Assembly (NCBI GenBank): GCA_008692225.1
Contig: VICG01000015.1
Location: forward strand, 1,753,001 to 1,817,000
Reading direction: 5' to 3'
Length of the DNA: 64,000 nt
Source of the DNA: Monilinia fructicola
Taxonomy: Eukaryota; Ascomycota; Leotiomycetes; Helotiales; Sclerotiniaceae
Positions 35,660 through 46,231 of this stretch are shown in pieces. How positions within the stretch are numbered: the stretch's first letter is position 1; each line of letters starts with the position of its first letter. A program made the position numbers and the translations under genes. The notes below the pieces were generated by a model. That model had not been told where the DNA came from. It was given only the letters and a program-made list of their open reading frames with translations, and did not search any database.

Positions 35660-36000
35660 TAAGCCTTACTAGTTTCACCTTGCTATCAGTTGATGAATGG
35701 CAATCATTGACGTTATAGTTACTGGTGGTATCTGAATAATGGTGCAAGGAATTTTATGGAGGATGGGTAGCTGCGTTGAATGGATAGATTTTCTCAGGAT
35801 GGATGGACCTCACAGCTTACAAGTCTATCGACTGCACTTACTAGTCACTTCTTCTTATTGAAACTAATGAGATGGAAATCATTGGTGGATAATAGACTGG
35901 GCTTGACATGGTATGCCTAGCTGGTTACTTCTTTCTTGATGAAACTGATGAATGGCAATCATTGGTAGATGATGGGTTGAATGTGGCATGATATGTTGTG
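35660..36000. repeat. Three diverged copies of an about 80-base tandem module
   Basis: The word order TTACTAGT or TTAC, TTCTT, GATGAAACT, GATGGCAATCATTGGT and GATGATGGG recurs at about 35668-35745, 35838-35918 and 35921-36000. Examples are GAATGGCAATCATTGACG, GATGGAAATCATTGGTGG and GAATGGCAATCATTGGTAG. The copies are imperfect and spaced unevenly. They start about 700 bases downstream of the GAF gene stop codon. There is no ORF across them. Confidence 0.6.
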
Positions 36001-38170
36001 ACGAATGGGTCAACTTCATATGAGATCTTAGGTATGTTGAGAGGAACCGATACTAAAAGTTAATTGAAATTAAATAAAATGATTTAAATCACTATACTAC
36101 CTTTGATGTGGTGATATACTGTGGTGTTGTAGTGGTATGGTATGAGTTGATGACTTGATAATTTGGTGATGATGATGACTTTAGATTTAACTTCTGTGAG
36201 TAATATCCAACCAATACTGTCTCTATATCAATTCCTCTTCCCCTTCTCTTAACCCTACCTACTACATTTCTTTTTCACCTCCCCCCATCTTTTCCCTCCC
36301 ACCAACCATCTACTTACTTATCCCCATTCCCATTCCCCCTTTTTCTTTCATATCCTTCTCCCTCCCTATTAACTATATATCAAGCATCGTCATCACCGGT
36401 AATGCTATTGTTGCCATATTCTAATCATTAACCTCGATATCACCGTTGTTACCACAATGAGTTGATACGGGGTATAGGCGAGGATCGGGCGAGAATCGGG
36501 AGAGCATCGGGAGAGAGATGTGGTTTGAGTGATGGAGAAGGGAGGAGGGAAGGAGGAGGGAGGGGAGAGGGAGATGGCTGGAGGTAGGAGATGGCATGAT
36601 ATGGGAGTTGGGGTTTATGGTATGTAATGGATGTAATGGATGTAATGGATGGAATGGATGAAAGGGATCAATGCTGTTCTTTTACGGTGAGTGCTTGGGT
36701 GGTCAAAAGTATTAGTATTGTTATCGGGCAGTTTCTTGTCTTGGATAGAGGAATGGTGGTGGGAAAAGTTTTGGGGAAGCGTGGAAGGAGGGGGATTGGG
36801 AAGGAAAAGAGATAGGAAAGATGTTAGGATCGATGAGGGCGGGATGGGAAAAACTGTTTCCCTGGGTGGTGATAACAATGTGTAGAGTATGGAGCAGAAT
36901 GATCAAAGATGGACAAAAATGAGAGAACCAAGTAGTGAGACATCTCCGGATCTTTATTTTTGAGATCTACATACACATTCGTCATACCGTTCTCATCTCA
37001 TCCATATATGCGGGCTGTGAACAAGATTGCACCACCATGATCGCTTTCCCAGCGCACGGCGGCTCGTCCTGCTGAGCTATACGTTTCACTGCTGTCTAGA
37101 CTACAGAGAGATATGATCTGATATCAGCCGCATATACGGCTGTCACTACCATACGCAATATGCAGTATGTGATCAGATATACGTAAATGAGCGCTTAGAA
37201 TGGCGATCCATGTACATGCACATCAGATACATACATACTCGACCCTCCATGCCTGAGCTGCTTATTCTTCAGCACAAATCATGAAGATCTTTGATATCCT
37301 AGCTTGACACCATACCCTCGCTGCACTTCGCACTACAGAGTACAGCTCGTAACCCAGCACGCCTAGGTCCGGGTAAGAAATGAACTTGGACATGTGTCAT
37401 GTGTGCAAAGGTGTACAAGGTGAACCAGTCCATCCCGTCTATCTTAGATACTCCCTAAAGTATACCCCCTTCCCCGAGCTTATACCCTTACTATTCCCCA
37501 GCCGTCCTGCCAAGTAAGGGAAGTCTGTGCCCATCCACGACAAGCCATATCAAACCACACCATGCCATGCCACACGATCCTCATCCACCACTTCAAACAC
37601 AACCCCCAGCCCCATCTTCCACCGCCGCCACACGGCGCCGACGAACTTCCAACCCCTGCCTGCATACTCTAGTAACTATACCACAGAAGCCACGGCAGCC
37701 AGCCGGGGGGATAGATATCACTCCGAGAGAACCCCTAAGAGTACCATGGGAAGAATATGCAAATTGTGGTTCGAAATCCCTGAAACACCATGCCGCATAT
37801 AGAGTATATGCCGTCTCGGGTGCCTTTCCTCTCCCCCCTGTTCCCATCATCGTAACCTTCAAGAAGCAAAGTTCAAACCGCCGCTGGGATTAACATACAT
37901 ACATACATACGTAATCGTCAGCGGCTCACCACTTCACTCCAGCCCACCCCAGCCCACCCCATCCAACACCACCCAACATCACCGCCACAAAGTCCCTACC
38001 TGCATCAGCGCACGCAGGTCCTGGATCCACCCCCTCACAACCTCGATCTCATCCTCATCCTCATCCTCAGCCCCAACCCGCAACCCCCAACCCCCACGCC
38101 ATCCTCAAAACCCAAACCCTTTCCTCGTCCCACCAAAAACAACCCCCTCCAAGCCCTAGCCTAGCAGCAC

Positions 38171-38204
38171 ACCACCACCACCACCACCACCACCACCACC
38201 CACA
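38171..38204. repeat. (CCA)n trinucleotide run
   Basis: About ten perfect ACC/CCA copies in a C-rich segment without a supported gene. Confidence 0.85.
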
Positions 38205-38958
38205 AACCCACACCAAGCCCGCCATTTCCTCACCCACCACCAAGACCACAATTACGTTGCCCATCTAACCATGAACAACCAACTACCCACAAATCCTAAA
38301 GACCAGCCACGAAACACTAACGCGCACGCACTAACTTTTAGCCCCCTGCCCTGCCCTGCTCTACCCGGCCTGCCGTTTCCGTGCCGGGCCGGCACGGGAA
38401 TAGGTACTTACTGTAGTGCTGTACTCGGGCCCTAGCCGCTCAACCTGTCTCATGTAGATCCTACAGACCCTGACCATATATACATACCAGGTCCCCTCCT
38501 TCCAAGGGTGTTCCCCAAGCTTGCTCTAATTCTACCCCAGCTCTTGTATAAGCTGACATGACACCTATGGCATGTATTCAGGCAGGGTCTAGAATAAACT
38601 TACTGCATTATTGTAAATCAATCCTGGCATTGGTTTCTTCAAGATCTGGGATCCGTTGCCGAAGGAGGTAACTTTGCGTCTTGCTATTACTAACATCACA
38701 TTGAATACATTGCTAGACACATTAGATCATGTAGTTGTACAACACGCGGAAGAATTGACGGGTCCATCTATTTTACAGCTTTGATTTTCTTCTATCAAAT
38801 CTTCCGCCTATCATTCATCACTCATCTGACCTTCCACACTAGCATACTAATTTTCCTTTTCCTCGTCACTACGTTCGAAATACAACTCGTCCACGCCCAC
38901 ATGCTAAGGGACCAAAGAAAAGCGAGGAAATGACCATGATTTTATTTTAGCTATTGAT

Positions 38959-41296
38959 TTAGACGAAGCTCTTGGTGAAAGAGGTGACAACGTCCTTCAA
39001 TCTAGCCTCAAGGTCCTTGCTGAGAGCACCCTCCTTATCAATTGTTGCCAATAAGTCTGACTCGTTGGTCTTGAGATGTGAGATGAAGTCAGCTTCCCAT
39101 TGGAGAATCTTGTTGACTGGTACGGAGTCAAGGTGACCGTTGACACCGGCGTAGATGAGAGGAACCATTTCGTTAACAGCCATAGGAGAGTATTGCTTTT
39201 GCTTGAGGAGCTCAGTCAACTGTGAGAAATACTTGTTAGCTTGTGCAATTTAGATAATCTTGTAAATGCATGTGAAAAACTTACTCTTTCACCACGGTTA
39301 AGAGTTTGCTTAGTAGCAGCATCCAAATCGGAACCGAATTGAGCGAAAGCAGCGACTTCACGGTATTGAGCCAAGAAAAGCTTCAAGGAACCGGCGACTT
39401 GCTTCATGGCCTTAAGTTGGGCAGCAGATCCGACACGAGACACGGAAAGACCGACGTTAATGGCTGGACGGATACCCTTGTAGAAAAGTTCGGCCTCCAA
39501 GAAAATTTGTCCATCAGTAATAGAAATAACGTTGGTTGGGATATAAGCAGACACATCACCACCTTGAGTCTCAATGATGGGGAGGGCAGTCAAAGATCCA
39601 CCACCGTGCTTGTCGTTCATCTTAGCAGCACGCTCGAGGAGACGAGAGTGGAGGTAGAAAACGTCACCAGGGTAGGCCTCACGTCCGGGAGGACGACGGA
39701 GAAGGAGGGACATTTGACGGTATGCGACGGCTTGCTTGGAAAGATCGTCGAAGATGATAACAGCGTGCTTGCCGTTGTCACGGAACTATAAAATTTGGGT
39801 CAGTGATTGACTGTCAAGAATTTTTTGTGGAAAACATAGTTTAAGCTTTATCAGAGAGGGAAAGTAGTGCATGTAGAAAGGAAGTGTAGTGTTTGAGATC
39901 GGGGGACCAGGATTAGACATGAGAAATGATATTTTTTTGTGAATGGAATGAACATACCCATTCACCCATAGAGGTACCGGTGAAAGGAGCGATATATTGA
40001 AGAGGGGCAGCCTCGGAAGCGGTAGCTGCAACAACGATAGAGTACTTCATGGCATCGTTCTCCTCAAGAGTCTTGACCAATTGGGCGACAGTAGATCTCT
40101 TTTGTCCAACGGCAACGTAGACACAGTAGAGCTTCTTGGACTCATCGTTTCCGTCGTTCCAACGCTTTTGGTTAAGCATGGCATCGAGGGCAACAGCAGT
40201 CTTTCCGGTTTGACGATCACCAATGATCAACTCACGTTGACCACGTCCGATGGGTACCATTGCATCGACAGACTTAAGCCCAGTCTGGACTGGCTGGTTG
40301 ACGGATTTACGGGGAAGAATACCAGGGGCCTTGAGTTGCGCACGGCGCTTCTCGGTGGTCTTGATAGGTCCCTTTCCATCAATTGGGTTTCCGAGAGCAT
40401 CAACGACACGGCCGAGCATCTCAATTCCGACTGGAACATCGACCTGTACATCCCATTAGTATTTTCGCACGCATGTACATGTTGGTCAACTAACAATCTC
40501 TCCGGTACGCTTAACAGTCTCGCCCTCCTTGACCAAACGATCAGAACCGAAAAGCACAACACCAACTTGGCCAGCTTCCAAGTTCATGCACATGCCCTTA
40601 ACACCGGATGCGAACCTTTTTCTCCATCAGTACCCCAGAAGTTGGTTGTCGAATTTTCATAAACTTACTCGACAAGTTCCTCGGCTTGGACATTGCTCAT
40701 ACCATGGACACGAGCGATACCGTCACTGTCGTAACATAAATCAGCACACCACCCCAAGTAATCCTTTGATTCTCATCCATAAATTGAAAATCCACAGGGG
40801 CGTAATATGACTGCAGCATTCTGGACCCGAGTATAAATTTATTGTTGAGCGACCTACCCAACAGACAAAAACACGTCCCAGTCTCGGCGAGACCGGACTC
40901 CTCTTGAACACCTCTAATTCTTTGTTCGAGAATGGAAGAGACTTCGGTGGGGAGGCCTTAGCATCAGATGCGTAGCTTCGAACTGATCTTGAGGCTGCGT
41001 TGAAGGTTGCTGGAGTGGCAGTTCGCTGTGGTGCAGAAAACGTTTAGTTAGCCGAAGTCCGAAAAATCCTCGTCAACAAAGCTTGAAGAAGCTTGAAGAA
41101 GCTCAAAAGCATCAACACCATCACTTTCCAACTCCAATTGATACTGTAAACACCATCTAAATAGACATGTGTTGATAGCGGGCTAAGTATACTAGTGACA
41201 TGAGAAGTTTGTTTGTTGACGTACCGTGGCAATTCTGCCGGAGGCAGAAATTGCGCCCACCGTCCTGCTGGACTGCTTAAGAGCGTTTCTGAACAT
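38959..41296 (-). CDS. atp1: Mitochondrial F1Fo ATP synthase subunit alpha; three indels in exon 2
   Basis: Subunit alpha forms the F1 hexamer with beta and binds a regulatory nucleotide; the complex makes ATP in the mitochondrial matrix. Exon 1 (41296-41225, [20 protein letters not shown]) is a presequence. Six introns follow, with donors GTACGT, GTAGGT, GTAAGT, GTTAGT, GTATGT and GTAAGT. Motifs in order: [28 protein letters not shown] residues at the exon 4/5 join, the Walker A site [57 protein letters not shown] and [20 protein letters not shown] with the catalytic arginine. The end is SFTKSFV at 38959. Exon 2 (41025-40858) has CCCC where the family needs CCCCC (about 40950), GGGACG for GGACG (about 40876) and TTTTT for TTTT (about 40869). 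The local frame is therefore wrong, though it happens to have no stop. All other exons are clean. Confidence 0.96.
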
Positions 41297-42928
41297 CTTG
41301 ACCAAGGTCTTATGTATAACGGGTATTAAGGAGAATCAATTGCTACAGAAGTGCAATTGACAGAGAGGAGATTCAAAGTGGTGGAGGTAGAGTGGGTGGT
41401 ATCAAAACCTTGCTGCGAGGAAAATGGAGATTGTACTCTTTCAAACAACAGGAAAACTAGACTAGCGTAAAAGTCACGTGCTTTTAACCTACTGTATCAT
41501 CCGCCCACCAAGTTTTAAAAGTTTCTTGACCCGCGTTATTTCGGCTTCGGGAGAAACCGTGAATCGGAAAACTACAGTACAGTAGGTAATTGGAGAGAAA
41601 ATATACATTTGGCAAAGACTCAAGAGGGAGAGGGAAAGGGGAAAAAATGTAAAAGTTGACATCAACAATGACACTTCGACATCCTTCTCCTCACGGGTTA
41701 TGAAAGAAGGGAGAAGCAACTCACAATTAAAGAGTATCCAGGAATCAAAATACCCTCAAGTTGCCCATCATCATCAACATCAACATCAACATCAACATCA
41801 ACATCAACATCAACATCAACGTCAACACCAACACCAACACCAACATCAACATCAACATCAACGTCAACTCCAACTCCAACGTCAACGTCAACGTCGACGT
41901 CAACATCAACAACGACAACAACAATGACAACCACAATAACAGCAACAGCAACAGCAACAACTACTACTCCTCCTCACCGATAGAGGGAGAAGAAGAAGTG
42001 TACATACTATCCATCATCGCTTTGCTGAAAAGTACCCACGAGTCAAAAGTACTCACAAGTATATTCCTCGTATCGATACATTCTCTCTTTTCATACCCTT
42101 TCATCTTTACAATCCATACATCAGTTGGATAGGGTACATTTATCCATCCCAACCATTCGTTCAATCATCCCTCATCCATACATCCATATACCACCATATA
42201 AACCATAGGGTCCCTTGGTTTTTTTCGTACTCTATCATCATTCCCTTTCTTCTTCGTACACCATATTTGAAACATTTTCAAAAAGGACCCGAATACTAAC
42301 ACATTCTTCCACTAATCCTTTCAATGTCATATCATTTAATGAATCTCTCGACCCTCTTCAACCCTTTCAATCCCTAGCCTCGGAGGGATCATCTAGGGGT
42401 CATCTGATGAGCCACTAATGAACGTTTGATAGGTAGCAACATGGCAAGGATAGAAAACTACGTTCTGCTTCCTGCACAATTGCTGCTGTCATCGCACATG
42501 TAACTGCTTCGTACAGCTTCCACAAAACGAGGACCAAGCGGACCGTGGCTGTCGCCAAGATGCAGAATCGGATGAAGATTGCACCCTGGAGAAATTTGAA
42601 CCTACCTATCTGACTCGTTTTGATTTCCAACAATATGGTCCATCAAGCCTCAAACTCAAGCTTATTCATGAAAGTAGTTATCAATACTTCGGAATTGCCT
42701 CATTTGGGTCTACATGCATGTCTTATTATATCTCTTGAATCCAGGTACCATGCTTGGTTTGTTCTTTATTGGCTCTACATTACAACGCACATGTATCTCG
42801 TCAATTGTCCAAGGAAAATGATGAGATAAGATGAATCCTTTCAATGTAAATGCACATACTGTATGTTCTATCATTCATTAGTTTTTGTTTCCGCTTCACA
42901 GTCTTTTCTGTGTTACTCGGGGCTTGCT
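41297..42928. other. ATP1 upstream region with a CAACAT array
   Basis: The ATP1 promoter should lie in the first few hundred bases. A trinucleotide-type array at 41.77-41.96 kb (listed separately) dominates the region. ORFs across it are only translations of the repeat. To the right (42.0-42.9 kb) I see ordinary sequence with no supported gene. Confidence 0.5.
41768..41960. repeat. (CAACAT)n / (CAA)n array
   Basis: CATCAA/CAACAT units run from about 41768, changing to CAACGT, CAACAC and CAACTC variants and ending in CAA/GCAACA units near 41960. All phases give long repeat ORFs (Gln-His, Asn-Ile or Ser-Thr), so these ORFs are not evidence of a gene. Confidence 0.9.
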
Positions 42929-43684
42929 TTAAGTACAAGCATTATGCGAAGTATCATGCGAATACCATGGCCCCTCCAAAATTATCGTAAATGTGTTGTC
43001 GAAAGTGGCGGATTGTTTTTTCAATATCGCCGATAAACGTTTAAAAGTACTTTTCAACGTCCAAAATTTAAGTGCTGACGCCTTCGAAATTCTGTCATTA
43101 AGTGACATGAGAGGGTACCCAATGTAGTAGCACATGCAGCTTTCTTGTCGAAACAGGTGCTGTGCCTCGTCGCCATGCCGCCCCATCCACTTAAAGTAAT
43201 CGGTAAGAATTGGAGGCTTGAAGCTGATTCTTCCTCCGCTGTTCCCAATTGAGTATGGAAGCTTGTTCCTTCTGTTGGTCAGTACCATGCAATTGAACGC
43301 AATTATATTCCCGAGGGCTAGAACTGTATTAACCATGTTCATCCCGTTACGAGGTGGAAGACAGCACAAGTGCAGTGGCTTTTGTAGGCGATAATATAGT
43401 TTAGTGCAAATGTTAGTATTAAAGTTGAGCAATATCCTCTGCAAAATCATGTTTTGATGAAAGTTATCAATGATCGCCCATTTTTTGCGTGTTTTAATGC
43501 AGTTGCAGATGTCGGGACGCTTCTCATTTGCTACCAGTGCATGATTCGCGCCTGCAGAGGTCGTACAGCATATACACTTTTTTTTTCTAGAATCGCCAAT
43601 ATCGATCTGTCCAATCAAAAAGTCCAAACTATCTAACAGACAACATAACTCACTGCACCCGGGCTTTACATCTGTACGCATCAC
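42929..43684 (-). CDS. Orphan open reading frame, 251 codons
   Basis: This is an uninterrupted single-exon frame in DNA of about 42% GC, where 251 codons without a stop are uncommon by chance. The predicted protein has an N-terminal Cys-rich part (ELCCLLDSLDFLIGQ, KKKCICCTT, DICNCIKTRKKW), a central LPPRNGMNMVNTVLALGN and a basic C-terminus. I recognise no domain, signal peptide or membrane segment. The next gene, the aminomutase, starts 0.75 kb away on the other strand. It could be a lineage-specific gene, a decayed gene or chance. Confidence 0.3.
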   Translation of the reverse strand: MMRTDVKPGCSELCCLLDSLDFLIGQIDIGDSRKKKCICCTTSAGANHALVANEKRPDICNCIKTRKKWAIIDNFHQNMILQRILLNFNTNICTKLYYRLQKPLHLCCLPPRNGMNMVNTVLALGNIIAFNCMVLTNRRNKLPYSIGNSGGRISFKPPILTDYFKWMGRHGDEAQHLFRQESCMCYYIGYPLMSLNDRISKASALKFWTLKSTFKRLSAILKKQSATFDNTFTIILEGPWYSHDTSHNACT

Positions 43685-44436
43685 AACTTCCCCGGCCGGA
43701 GGCCCAAACTGCTGGGAAGATATCTCTGCAGATATTGGAAAGTTGAGGCACGAAATTCATATCGACTGACCTCGAAGAGTCTGCTAGACTGTACGACCAA
43801 CGACATCTCTTGCATCAGTCATATATACGCACTTACGAGCATACGCATGCACAGTTCTATAGGCAGCACAGTAGTGGGTCCTGAATTCTTCAAAAACTAT
43901 CCTATTCTCCTGGATATTTCACCAATCAAGGGCGTCTCACGTCACATACTTACAAACTGTCCAACGTGCTCCTACTTCGAACCAATCCTCAAGTTCGATC
44001 GGGTCAGCTGGTCGTTCGAGGCTCCGAGCATAATACTCTCCTTGGGTAGGTGTCTATGTGGACACAACATAGAAGTACAGCTTTCTTGGGAGAAAGACCT
44101 GCATTTAATATAACTGTTTATTCTCAAGATTTTGACTCGTCACCTGATCTTGTAATCAGTTCACAATTTGATTCGCCTCGGTGTGTGTGGATTATCTTTT
44201 GCATCGAGATAACAATAGTCTCGGATTAGAATAATACGAGCGTGCAAGTATTCACCAACTTTTGATACGCAGTACAACATTGAAGGGTCTTTGCCTCTGA
44301 GTCAATCACCCCCAACAAAAAGTTTGAGTTGGTCCCATTGTTCTTTATAAAAACCACCACGTTGCCCTGAAAGCACCGACTAAATACAGTCCTCAACACA
44401 CTTTCAAGAACACTTGTTTGAAGATCAGCATTTAAG
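43685..44436. other. Intergenic, upstream of the lysine 2,3-aminomutase gene
   Basis: This should hold the aminomutase promoter. An 88-codon frame at 43847-44113 (+) has no domain. I see no repeats or RNA genes. Confidence 0.5.
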
Positions 44437-46231
44437 ATGCTTGGAGGATTACCCCGAATCAGAATCGCCTCGACGGCCAAGAATTGCCCCTCATTATTCG
44501 TAGGAGGATCGAGAAGGGTGAAGAGTGATACAGTACCTTGGCCATACCCCCAGATCGCAGTACGAAACTTATCCTCGACTCCCAACACCCCCCTCATTTC
44601 TAGAAGGCAATTTCGGTCAAATGCATCAGGCCGAGCGGCTGTTACCGACCTTCCTATTTTCAATGATGGCCCTATTCCAGAGCCATACATACCTCACTCC
44701 ACTGCTAAAGTACCCGGATTACCAGTCTACGACGCTGCTATGTCTGATAGATCAGCCTACTGGCAAAAAATTCCTCGTTGGAAGGACGTCTCTGAAGCTA
44801 AATTCTTGGAATACAAGTTCCATGTGAGTTTTTCCGCCCCATGAGTTAAACAGGGGTTACATTTGCTGATAGAATTTTCCAGGCAAGTAACACCATAAAT
44901 ACCATGATGCAATTAGAAGTTTTCATGTTGGAAGTTTTACCACCTGTCCTTCGTCGCCATCCAGAGTTTCCCGGCATCGTGACTCGAGAAGACTTTATTA
45001 ACGATGTCAAGGGAGGCATCAAAGCAGCGCCGATGTCAATTCGCATGCCCCCCCACATCTTGAGTATCATCGATTGGAACAATCCCTTTGACGATCCTAT
45101 TCGACGCCAGTTCATACCAATGAAGTCCAGCAAACTTGAGGATCATCCCAAGGTTGAGTTGGATTCGCTGCATGAGTCTGATGACTCTCCCGTTGAGGGC
45201 TTTGTTCATAGATACTATGACAAAGCTTTGTTCTTGGGTAAGCTATTCCCATGTCTAAAATGACTATTGTTAGCTCTCTAACCTTCACAAGCAACCTCGA
45301 TATGTCCACTATACTGTCGCTTTTGTACTCGTTCATGGTCAATCGGACCGGAGACTGAAAAGGTCAAGAAAACTGCTTTCAAACCTCTACTGAAACGCTG
45401 GGAAGAAATATTTACCTATATTGAGGATACTCCTCAACTCCAAGATATCGTTGTTTCTGGTGGAGACTGCTACAGCTTGACAGCCGACAACCTCCGTCTC
45501 ATCGGCGAACGCCTTATCTCCATTCCCCATATCAAACGATTCCGATTCGCAACCAAAGGTCTTGCCGTTTCCCCCGTCCGCATCCTTGACGATAGGGATG
45601 GATGGGCAGCGGAAATGATTCGACTTTCAAAATTGGCCAAAGAGGCAGGCAAGAGTATGGCCATTCATACACATTTTAACCATCCTCGTGAATTAACCTG
45701 GATTTCAAGAATGGCCCTCCAGAAATTACACGTGAATAATGTCACTGTGAGAAATCAAACTGTCTTGCTCAGAGGCGTCAATGATGATGTAGCCACCATG
45801 AGTGAGCTCATCAAGAAAGTAGCAGACAACAATATCATTCCTGTTCGTGTCCCTTACCCACTCGCAGCTACCTCCAAGTCGATGGTATCCTGATCATATG
45901 AAACATATACACTGACATTGAACAGTATTACGTCTATCAAGCCGACATGGTGCAATTCGTCGAAGATCTCCGTACCCCCCTTTCCACAATCTTGGACCTC
46001 GAACGTCACATCCGCGGTTCCATTGGCGGTTTCGTGACACCCAACTTCGTGGTCGATCTTCCTGGTGGGGGCGGTAAACGCCTGGCTGCTTCATACGATA
46101 CATACGATCCAGTCACCGGCCGCTCAACTTTCACAGCTCCAGCCGTCACCGGAAAGAACAAAGAGAACAGAGTCTATGAATACTGGGACCCTTTGCATTC
46201 TCTTTCCAAACCCGCAGCCTCATCCCCTTAG
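44437..46231 (+). CDS. L-lysine 2,3-aminomutase family radical SAM enzyme
   Basis: Members of the KamA family use a [4Fe-4S] cluster, S-adenosylmethionine and PLP to move the amino group of lysine from C2 to C3, giving beta-lysine. Four exons (44437-44823, 44883-45237, 45292-45842, 45926-46231) give 532 residues. The N-terminus is rich in Arg and Ser/Thr with no acidic residues (MLGGLPRIRIASTAKN), consistent with a mitochondrial presequence. The motifs are SAYWQKIPRWKDVSEAKFLE, RMPPHILSIIDWNNPFDDPI, ATSICPLYCRFCTRSW (the CxxxCxxC cluster motif, its first residue split by intron 2), DIVVSGGDCYSL, KSMAIHTHFNHPRELTW, VLLRGVNDD and LPGGGGKR, whose Lys is the expected PLP anchor. All key residues are present and the frame is clean. 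Intron 3 needs a GTTCGT donor at 45843; without it the frame stops at 45891. Substrate in fungi is inferred from the family only. Confidence 0.9.

Larger units (their letters stand above)
34944..38958. other. Gene-poor region between the GAF gene and ATP1
   Basis: No gene is supported. From about 35.66 to 36.0 kb there is a diverged tandem repeat (listed separately). Further on: TAATGGATG words (36615-36660), a GC-richer segment at 37.45-38.4 kb with biased shadow ORFs, a CATA run (37891-37909), CCTCAT words (38050-38070) and a CCA run (38170-38204). A tRNA-like patch near 37020-37095 did not hold up. Confidence 0.5.

Noticed and set aside
37020..37095. tRNA-like patch on the minus strand (TAGCTCAGCAGG resembling an A box, GGTGCAATC resembling a B box)
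   Set aside because: The anticodon loop lacks the invariant T before the anticodon, the T arm does not pair, and the acceptor stem has mismatches.
41700..42132. Poly-Gln/His and poly-Asn/Ile ORFs
   Set aside because: They are translations of the CAACAT array in all phases; no sequence outside the repeat supports a protein.
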